Source: Bacteroidota bacterium (GTDB lineage: Bacteria; Bacteroidota; Bacteroidia; UKL13-3). Taken from it: a stretch of DNA of 40,216 bases. Under the pieces are notes generated by a model. The model saw only the letters and a program-made list of their open reading frames with translations, was not told the origin of the DNA and searched no databases. Positions 34,925 through 40,216 of the stretch are shown one piece after another. Positions within the stretch are counted from its first letter, which is position 1; every line of letters starts with the position of its first letter. Position numbers and translations under genes: made by a program. The stretch lies in the NCBI GenBank assembly GCA_947453415.1, contig CANGGG010000024.1:1-40216 (forward strand), given 5' to 3'.

Positions 34925-34954
34925 AAAGCCCGATTTTTTATTTAACCGGGCTTT
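34925..34954 (-). terminator. Hairpin between atpE and atpF, possible partial terminator
   Basis: Stem AAAGCCCG / CGGGCTTT (34925-34932, 34947-34954) with a 14-nt AT loop; on the minus strand it is followed by TTTATTTTATTT. It starts 18 bp after atpE. It could end part of the transcripts, or protect the atpE mRNA, so more c subunits are made. Confidence 0.6.
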
Positions 34955-34971
34955 CTTGAGAAAATGGAAAA

Positions 34972-35193
<222 letters not shown>

Positions 35194-35233
35194 TTAGTTT
35201 AGTTTGAAATTTTAAAATTTATTTTATTGTTTA

Positions 35234-36394
35234 TTAGTGATGTGCTTCTTCAGATTCAATATTTACAGCCATTCCGATAAATAATGCCGATAAGATTGTA
35301 AATATAAAAGCTTGTAAAAAAGCAACCAATAATTCAATAGCACTGATAAATACAATTAGCGGTGTAGTTGCAAAACCTACAGCAAACGATTTAAATAATA
35401 TGGCTAAGCATACTAAGCTTAACACTAATATGTGACCTGCAGTAATATTCGCAAATAAACGAATCATTAAAGCAAAGGGTTTTGTAAATATACCAATTAT
35501 TTCTACAGGTATCATTAATGGATATAACCACAATGGTACATGAGGAAGAAAAATATGTTTCCAATAAGCTTTTTTAGCATTGATATTAGTTAAAACAAAT
35601 GTAATAACTGAAAGAATCATGGTTACTGCAATATTTCCTGTAACGTTTGCTCCACCTGGAAAGAAAGGTATTAAGCCCAACATATTATTAAACCATATAA
35701 AGAAAAATACAGTTAATAAATAAGGCATGTATTTACTTGTATGTTTTCCTAAATTAGGCGCTGCAATGTCATCTCTAACAAATAATATAATTGGTTCTAA
35801 CCAACTTTGAATTCCTTTAGGTGCGCCAATTCCTCTTTTTGCGTAACCATTAGCTACAGTTAAAAATATTAATATTAAACCAAATACACTAATTAATAAG
35901 GTAGCTACATTTTTAGTAATTGAAAAATCTAATACTTTTACATTTTCTAATACATTTCCGCTTTCATCTACTGCGTGAATTTTTTCATGTTCATTTTTGT
36001 AATTGTATTTTCCAACATAAACATCATGTCCATGATTAAATTTTCCACTCGAAAAAATATCTAATCCTTTATCTGTATATAATATTACTGGTAAATGAAT
36101 GCTAGTATGTCCCCATAAATGCCAATCGTGTGCATCGGCTACGTGTTCCATAATAGTTTTGTTAATATCAAATTTTTCTTCACCATGATTTTCATCATGC
36201 GGATTATTTGTTTTTGCCTCAGAATTATGACTTTTTTCGGCTACAACTAAAGTAGAATCAATTGTTGTAGAATGAGTAGGATGATTTGCAAATGAAAATA
36301 CTGAAACGAAAGAAAATGCTATCGTTAATAGGGCTGTTTTAAGGGTGTAGTATGTTGATTTCAAATTATTTATATGAGTCATTTGGTTCTTCAT
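35234..36394 (-). CDS. atpB: AtpB, ATP synthase a subunit with N-terminal extension
   Basis: Membrane stator subunit forming the two proton half-channels. From ATG 36394 it has 386 residues. An apparent signal peptide (through FSFVSVFSFA) and a His/Glu-rich segment (about 40-125) precede the canonical five-helix core, as in other Bacteroidota. The essential arginine is in FALMIRLFANITAGH. The reading frame is open to 36448, but that would overlap the 4-TM gene by 83 bp; ATG 36394 or 36382 are both plausible and overlap it by 29 or 17 bp. Confidence 0.9.
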   Translation of the reverse strand: MKNQMTHINNLKSTYYTLKTALLTIAFSFVSVFSFANHPTHSTTIDSTLVVAEKSHNSEAKTNNPHDENHGEEKFDINKTIMEHVADAHDWHLWGHTSIHLPVILYTDKGLDIFSSGKFNHGHDVYVGKYNYKNEHEKIHAVDESGNVLENVKVLDFSITKNVATLLISVFGLILIFLTVANGYAKRGIGAPKGIQSWLEPIILFVRDDIAAPNLGKHTSKYMPYLLTVFFFIWFNNMLGLIPFFPGGANVTGNIAVTMILSVITFVLTNINAKKAYWKHIFLPHVPLWLYPLMIPVEIIGIFTKPFALMIRLFANITAGHILVLSLVCLAILFKSFAVGFATTPLIVFISAIELLVAFLQAFIFTILSALFIGMAVNIESEEAHH

Positions 36395-36782
36395 TTCTTG
36401 CTGAATCGGAGCGCAATTTAGTAGTAAGATTATAAATTTCAAACACAATAAATAAAATAAAGAGCAACATAAAGTAAAAAATGAAGGTTATTTGATAATT
36501 TTTGTGTGTTAAAGCATAATACAAAACATAAATTAAACCACTTAAAAACCTGATTGCTAAGGCAGCATACGAGTACATTACAAATTGTTGTGGTCCCCTT
36601 TTCAATCCCAAATAACTGATATAAAACACTAAACAAGTTAGTATGCAAAAAAAACAAATCGTTTTAACTACATCTAATCTATTCAAGTCAAGTTTAAAAT
36701 AATCAATGGCATAAAAAGTTCCTAAGCCTATAAAAATACTTAAACCAATACTTAGTAAAAAAAAAGGGAGCACTATCTTCAT
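36366..36782 (-). CDS. 4-TM membrane protein of the atp operon
   Basis: 138-residue hydrophobic protein with four predicted helices (about 4-26, 40-60, 68-90, 97-118) and a short charged cytoplasmic tail. It lies between atpZ (6-bp gap) and atpB (overlapping start), where many operons carry an AtpI-like protein that helps insert or assemble the a/c subunits. Sequence similarity to AtpI is not obvious to me, so the role is inferred from position and topology. Confidence 0.75.
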   Translation of the reverse strand: MKIVLPFFLLSIGLSIFIGLGTFYAIDYFKLDLNRLDVVKTICFFCILTCLVFYISYLGLKRGPQQFVMYSYAALAIRFLSGLIYVLYYALTHKNYQITFIFYFMLLFILFIVFEIYNLTTKLRSDSARNEEPNDSYK

Positions 36783-36788
36783 TTTAAA

Positions 36789-37019
36789 TTATTTATCTTG
36801 AGTAAAGTTTTTTATTAAATTGTAAAATCCTATAGCCATTCCTATAAAAACACCAATGACGGTTAAATATGGAACTTTATGAATGTAATGCTTATCGGCC
36901 CAATTTCCCAAATAAGTAAAAAGTAGCATAAAAAGGATTAGCTGAATTAGCAAGCCTAATATTTTGGAATATTTAGCATACCCATTTTTTAAGTCATTAT
37001 TTGGTTCAGATTCTGTCAT
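36789..37019 (-). CDS. AtpZ/AtpI-like ATP synthase accessory protein
   Basis: 76-residue protein with two membrane helices (about 20-38 and 49-68) joined by a short loop. The pattern GLLIQLILFMLLFTYLGNWAD...PYLTVIGVFIGMAIGFYNLIK matches the small AtpZ/AtpI family found at the head of F-ATPase operons. It is the first gene of the operon. A TACTTTTG box ends 12 bp upstream of its ATG. Confidence 0.85.
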   Translation of the reverse strand: MTESEPNNDLKNGYAKYSKILGLLIQLILFMLLFTYLGNWADKHYIHKVPYLTVIGVFIGMAIGFYNLIKNFTQDK

Positions 37020-37030
37020 ATTTGAATTTG

Positions 37031-37038
37031 CAAAAGTA
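37031..37038 (-). promoter_or_regulatory. Candidate -7 box of the atp operon
   Basis: TACTTTTG on the minus strand, exact TAnnTTTG, 12 bp from the atpZ ATG. The only upstream TTG is 15 bp away, closer than usual, so the -33 element is uncertain. It is identical to the rimP-nusA -7 box. Confidence 0.35.
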
Positions 37039-37077
37039 ATTATTATGGTAAAACAATTATTTATTTAATTTGCGAAC

Positions 37078-37200
37078 ATGAAAATAAATAGAATCCTCAT
37101 TTATTGTTTACTATCAATGGTACTTTTAAGTACTGTAACATCATGTTCAAGTAAAAAAGGAATTGCAAGAAATAAAAAATGTAATTGTCCTAAGTTTTAG
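37078..37200 (+). CDS. 40-residue lipoprotein with Cys-rich C-terminus
   Basis: ATG at 37078 opens 40 codons ending TAG. The product has a basic start, a hydrophobic core (about 6-20) and a lipobox VTSC (Cys23), then a 17-residue basic tail ending RNKKCNCPKF. So the mature lipopeptide would carry the lipidated Cys plus two more in CNC. It is 40 bp before the glycosyltransferase and likely shares its transcript. I recall similarly short KCxCP-ending lipoproteins in the phylum, but no function. Confidence 0.7.
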   Translation: MKINRILIYCLLSMVLLSTVTSCSSKKGIARNKKCNCPKF

Positions 37201-37240
37201 CAAAAGGATTTACTATTTATTAATATTATAAACCTCAAAC

Positions 37241-38050
37241 ATGTCGAATCCATTAATAAGTTTAATTACTGTAACTTTTAACGCTGAGCAGTTATTAGCA
37301 TCAACTTGGCAATCGGCCATTGATCAAACTTATCAAAACTTTGAACTAATATTAATTGATGGAGGTTCAAAAGACAATACTTTACAAGTAGCAAAACACT
37401 TTGAAAGCCGTATTGGAACTATTATTTCGGAACCAGATAAGGGCATTTACGATGCTATGAACAAAGGTATAAAAGCCGCCAAAGGCGAATGGGTATATTT
37501 TTTAAATGCTGGCGATTCATTTTATAACAACGATATTTTATACTCTATTTTTGAAAATAAAAGCTATGAAAATGTGGAACTCATTTATGGAAAGGTACAA
37601 ACAGTAAATGAGCCAACAGGTGTAAATTATTTGAATGGTAAACGGGTAACCTTTTCCGATTTTTTTTCACATTATCCTATTTGCCATCAAGCTACATTTA
37701 CAAATATAAAAGCCTTTGAAAAAATTGGCCTTTATAATATTAATTATAAATTAGTTGCTGATAATACTTGGTTTGCTTTATTTTTTAAAAACCAAGCAAA
37801 TAAATCCATTTTTATTGATAAAATTATTGCCTTTTACGATATTCAAGGTGCTACATACCATAAGCGCATGCAAGGTTATAAAGAATATATTCATTTTGGT
37901 TGGAGTAATTTCCCATTGCCTGTGGCAATAAAAAACTGGCTGAAGTATCCGGCAATTTGGCTAAAAGTAAAATTGATTCGAACTTTTACTGATACCGCAA
38001 TTTTTAAATTATATAGGAAACTGAAATTTAGAAATAAAGCGTCTCTTTAA
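37241..38050 (+). CDS. Family 2 glycosyltransferase
   Basis: 269-residue GT-A fold enzyme that transfers a sugar from a nucleotide donor, probably to a glycan or surface polysaccharide. N-terminal SLITVTFNAEQLL, nucleotide-binding LIDGGSKDNT (about 38-47), then SEPDKGIYDAMNKGI (about 63-77) and FLNAGDS (87-93) at the DxD position. CHQATF and YKLVADNTWF are acceptor-side motifs common in WcaA-type enzymes. No membrane helices. Donor and acceptor cannot be told. It is not in a capsule cluster; only the tiny lipoprotein is beside it. Confidence 0.9.
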   Translation: MSNPLISLITVTFNAEQLLASTWQSAIDQTYQNFELILIDGGSKDNTLQVAKHFESRIGTIISEPDKGIYDAMNKGIKAAKGEWVYFLNAGDSFYNNDILYSIFENKSYENVELIYGKVQTVNEPTGVNYLNGKRVTFSDFFSHYPICHQATFTNIKAFEKIGLYNINYKLVADNTWFALFFKNQANKSIFIDKIIAFYDIQGATYHKRMQGYKEYIHFGWSNFPLPVAIKNWLKYPAIWLKVKLIRTFTDTAIFKLYRKLKFRNKASL

Positions 38051-38086
38051 ATTTAAAAAAAATATTTTTTTTGTTTAAATAATACA

Positions 38087-38123
38087 AAAAAGGGCAATTG
38101 AAATATGATCAATTGCCCTTTTT
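38087..38123. terminator. Bidirectional terminator between the glycosyltransferase and nusA
   Basis: 15-bp perfect stem, arms 38087-38101 and 38109-38123 (core GGGCAATTGA / TCAATTGCCC), 7-nt loop, T run on both strands, between convergent genes. Confidence 0.92.
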
Positions 38124-38148
38124 ATGTTATCAATTTTAATACTAAAGT

Positions 38149-39384
38149 TTATTCAAATTCAGCTTGAAGAATACGTTTAATTTCTGTAACTGTATCTTCC
38201 TCTAATTCAGTTCTACGAACTAAATCTTCGTTTGAAACCGCTAAAACGGCTTTGGCTGTATCTAAACCTGTATTTTTCAACTCATCAATAATCCAACTAT
38301 CAATTTCGTCTGTAAATTCATCTAAATCTATGTCATCCCCTTCACTTTCACCATCACGATAAACATCTATTTCATAACCAACCATTTTACCAGCAAGTTT
38401 TATATTATTACCACCGTTTCCAATGGCTAAGCTTACTTGATCTGGTTTTAAAAACACTGAAACACGTTTGTCCGCTTCTTCCACTTTAATGCTTGTAATT
38501 TTAGCAGGACTTAAAGCACGTGTAACTAATAATTGTAAGTTATTGGTATAGTTAATTACATCAATATTTTCGTTACGTAATTCACGAACAATTCCATGAA
38601 TACGACTACCTTTCATACCAACACAAGCTCCAACAGGATCTATTCTATCATCATAACTTTCTACAGCTACTTTAGCACGTTTACCTGGTTCACGAACAAT
38701 TTTCTTGATGTTTATTAAACCATCAATAATTTCTGGTACTTCTAATTCAAATAATCTTTCCAAGAATAAAGGAGAAGTACGAGATAAAATAATTCTTGGG
38801 CTACCATTGTGCATTTCTACTCTTAATACAATAGCCTTAATTGATTCACCTTTTTTATAATGGTCAGCAGGAATCATTTCAGTTTTTGGAAGTAATAATT
38901 CATTGCCTTCTTCATCAAGCACCATGATTTCTTTTTTCCAAATTTGATAAACTTCTCCACTAACAATTTCGCCAACTTTATCTTTATATTTCTTGTAAAG
39001 TTCGTCTTTCTCTAGTTCTAACACTTTTCCTAATAAGGTTTGACGAGCCGATAAAATAGCCCTTCTACCAAATACTGCCATTCCAACTTCTTCTGTTACA
39101 TCTTCCCCAATTTCAAAATCAGGTTCAATTTTAACCGCATCGCTATATGAAATTTGAGTTCGTGGATTTTCCACTTCACCATCATGAACAATGTTTCTAT
39201 TTTGCCAAATTTCTAAGTCACCACTTTTATCATTTATAATAACATCAAAGTTATCATCGGTAACAAATTTTTTGCGTAACATGGTTCTAAATACATCTTC
39301 AAGCACACGCTGAAGCGTTGCTCTATCTATGTTTTTAAATTCTTTAAACTCGTCAAACGAGTTTATCAGTCCTTCACTATGCAT
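38149..39384 (-). CDS. nusA: NusA, transcription elongation/termination factor
   Basis: Binds RNA polymerase and nascent RNA, promoting pausing, intrinsic termination and antitermination. The 411 residues have the N-terminal polymerase-binding domain (about 1-130), S1 domain (GEIVSGEVYQIWKKEIMVLDEEG), KH1 (DPVGACVGMKGSRIHGIV), KH2 (LAIGNGGNNIKLAGKMVGY) and an acidic C-terminal segment ending in a short helix-hairpin-helix-like stretch. It ends at a bidirectional terminator, so infB is not co-transcribed here. rimP is 58 bp upstream. Confidence 0.96.
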   Translation of the reverse strand: MHSEGLINSFDEFKEFKNIDRATLQRVLEDVFRTMLRKKFVTDDNFDVIINDKSGDLEIWQNRNIVHDGEVENPRTQISYSDAVKIEPDFEIGEDVTEEVGMAVFGRRAILSARQTLLGKVLELEKDELYKKYKDKVGEIVSGEVYQIWKKEIMVLDEEGNELLLPKTEMIPADHYKKGESIKAIVLRVEMHNGSPRIILSRTSPLFLERLFELEVPEIIDGLINIKKIVREPGKRAKVAVESYDDRIDPVGACVGMKGSRIHGIVRELRNENIDVINYTNNLQLLVTRALSPAKITSIKVEEADKRVSVFLKPDQVSLAIGNGGNNIKLAGKMVGYEIDVYRDGESEGDDIDLDEFTDEIDSWIIDELKNTGLDTAKAVLAVSNEDLVRRTELEEDTVTEIKRILQAEFE

Positions 39385-39442
39385 ATTCTGTTTTGTTGTT
39401 TTATATTTTTAAATCTTAAATTCTTTATATTAATAACTTTTA

Positions 39443-39907
39443 CTATTTAAAGCTTATTTGAACAGTACTTTCTTTTATATCGTTTATATTTATATCCTTT
39501 AAAATAGTTTCTTTCGCTTTATAATCTTTCTTCGTATCTTTTAAATGAAGTGTAATAATATCACCTTCTATTTTAACTAATTTGCCCAACAACTCAGTAT
39601 TTTGTAATAAAACAACTTTCAATTCACGTCCAATATGTTTTGGATATTGCCTAAAAAGTGTCAAAGGATTTTCAGCTCCTGGTGATGATACTTCCATTGT
39701 ATATGGCTCTTCGCCATATTCCATTGCATCTAAATGACCAGATAAATGTTTGCTTAACATTCTACATTCATCAATACTTACACCATTATCACCATCAATA
39801 AAAATACTTACTTTTTTACTGCCAACTTTCCATTCAATATTTACTAAAAACAAATGTGATGATAAATACTCATTTGTCCAAATTGTTAATTGCTCTATTA
39901 TATCCAT
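39443..39907 (-). CDS. rimP: RimP, ribosome maturation factor
   Basis: Assists assembly of the 30S subunit. Starting at ATG 39907 gives 154 residues with the N-terminal alpha/beta domain (VNIEWKVGSKKVSIFIDGDNGVSIDECRMLSKHLSGHLD), YTMEVSSPGAENPL, the central signature, and an SH3-like C-terminal domain. The frame is open to 39964, but that part is the leader hairpin, so the shorter start is preferred. rimP-nusA is the usual order. Confidence 0.92.
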   Translation of the reverse strand: MDIIEQLTIWTNEYLSSHLFLVNIEWKVGSKKVSIFIDGDNGVSIDECRMLSKHLSGHLDAMEYGEEPYTMEVSSPGAENPLTLFRQYPKHIGRELKVVLLQNTELLGKLVKIEGDIITLHLKDTKKDYKAKETILKDININDIKESTVQISFK

Positions 39908-39916
39908 TTTAAAAAT

Positions 39917-39944
39917 AAAAGAGGGGACTTTTGTCCCCTCTTTT
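39917..39944 (-). terminator. Terminator-like hairpin in the rimP-nusA leader
   Basis: 12-bp perfect stem AAAAGAGGGGAC / GTCCCCTCTTTT (39917-39928, 39933-39944) with a 4-nt loop; on the minus strand it is followed by TTTTATTTTT. It ends 9 bp before the rimP ATG and lies downstream of the predicted rimP promoter, so it would be in the leader RNA as well as ending the gene at 40034. Confidence 0.8.
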
Positions 39945-39961
39945 TTATTATTAATACGTTT

Positions 39962-39992
39962 CAAAAGTAAACATATTTTCTAATAAAGCAAA
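39962..39992 (-). promoter_or_regulatory. Promoter of the rimP-nusA operon
   Basis: Minus strand: TTTG (39989-39992), 19-bp spacer, TACTTTTG (39962-39969). This is an exact match to the Bacteroidota consensus TTTG-N19-TAnnTTTG. The transcript would start near 39955, before the hairpin at 39917-39944. Confidence 0.65.
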
Positions 39993-40033
39993 CTTTTTAA
40001 AAATAAGTTTCTGTAATTAGTTGTCTTAAACCA

Positions 40034-40216
40034 TTATCTTAACAAAGTAACAGAACCAGAATATTGGTATTTTTTACCACTAAAACTTGTTGCAAATATT
40101 TGGTAAACGTATGCATCCTGTTGGCATTCGCCTCCCGATTTCATATCTGTTCCGTCCCATCCTGTATTTTTTGGCCAAGTTTCTTTATTGTCTTTTGTTT
40201 CATAAACTAACTTACC
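40034..40216 (-). CDS. C-terminal end of a secreted protein with T9SS type B sorting domain
   Basis: The last 60 codons of a gene that enters from the right edge; frame closed by TAA at 40034-40036. The sequence GKLVYETKD, TGWDGTDMKSGGECQQDAYVYQI and the final GKKYQYSGSVTLLR is the gliding-motility-associated (CHU_C, type B) C-terminal domain, which targets proteins such as SprB-like adhesins to T9SS. The N-terminal part, and so the function, is outside the window. Confidence 0.85.
   Translation of the reverse strand, partial: GKLVYETKDNKETWPKNTGWDGTDMKSGGECQQDAYVYQIFATSFSGKKYQYSGSVTLLR

Noticed and set aside
36439-36657. 72-codon minus-strand ORF within the 4-TM gene
   Set aside because: Out-of-frame shadow; the 138-residue frame has clean helices and correct spacing to atpZ.
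39908-39964. 19-residue N-terminal extension of RimP
   Set aside because: Its codons coincide with the leader hairpin; the family start MDIIEQL is at 39907.

Overview
This is a strongly AT-rich chromosomal window from a member of the Bacteroidota. The phylum call rests on several signals: the GldA/GldF/GldG ABC system, two kinds of type IX secretion (T9SS) C-terminal sorting domains, a PorV-like outer-membrane barrel, an F-ATPase operon without its beta and epsilon genes, and promoters of the TTTG-N19-TAnnTTTG type. The content is mostly conserved housekeeping genes with a few lineage-specific envelope proteins. I see no CRISPR array, insertion sequence, prophage, rRNA or tRNA.

Layout. 1-5898 (minus) is the head of a division and cell-wall cluster, mraZ-rsmH-ftsL-like-ftsI(PBP)-murE-mraY, cut by the left edge at mraY; a triple 10-bp repeat just upstream of mraZ looks like the MraZ operator. 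6382-10935 (plus) is gldA-gldF-gldG and a DUF4340 protein, followed by a lipoprotein of a conserved uncharacterised family. 12092-18396 (minus) holds a large DUF4397-repeat T9SS cargo protein, an acyl-CoA dehydrogenase, and an operon of a PorV-like barrel and a beta-propeller lipoprotein. 18675-20037 (minus) is an Fe-S pair (Mrp, NifU C-terminal domain). 20384-24258 (minus) holds purD, an antitoxin whose partner toxin carries an internal stop codon, and a fused PlsC/GNAT acyltransferase of the ornithine/glycine-lipid type. 24500-26838 holds a deoxynucleoside kinase, an RluA-type pseudouridine synthase and panB. 26922-31216 (plus) holds a lipoprotein, dnaK and a DEAD-box helicase. 31280-37019 (minus) is the F-ATPase operon atpZ-(4-TM protein)-atpB-E-F-H-A-G. 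37078-38050 (plus) holds a 40-residue lipoprotein and a family-2 glycosyltransferase. 38149-39907 (minus) is rimP-nusA, and the right edge cuts a gene ending in a T9SS type-B sorting domain.

Non-coding structure carries much of what is unusual here. Many genes are separated by clean intrinsic terminators, often symmetric between convergent genes. Several spacers hold Bacteroidota-style dispersed repeats (7296-7316, 9828-9884, 18468-18509, 20200-20288, 25812-26003). A terminator-like hairpin lies between the predicted rimP-nusA promoter and the rimP start, which suggests attenuation of the nusA operon. A second terminator-like hairpin upstream of gldA has no gene in front of it. Predicted -7 elements also help choose start codons: for panB, dnaK and the DEAD-box helicase the longest-ORF start falls inside the -7 box, so the downstream ATG is used here.
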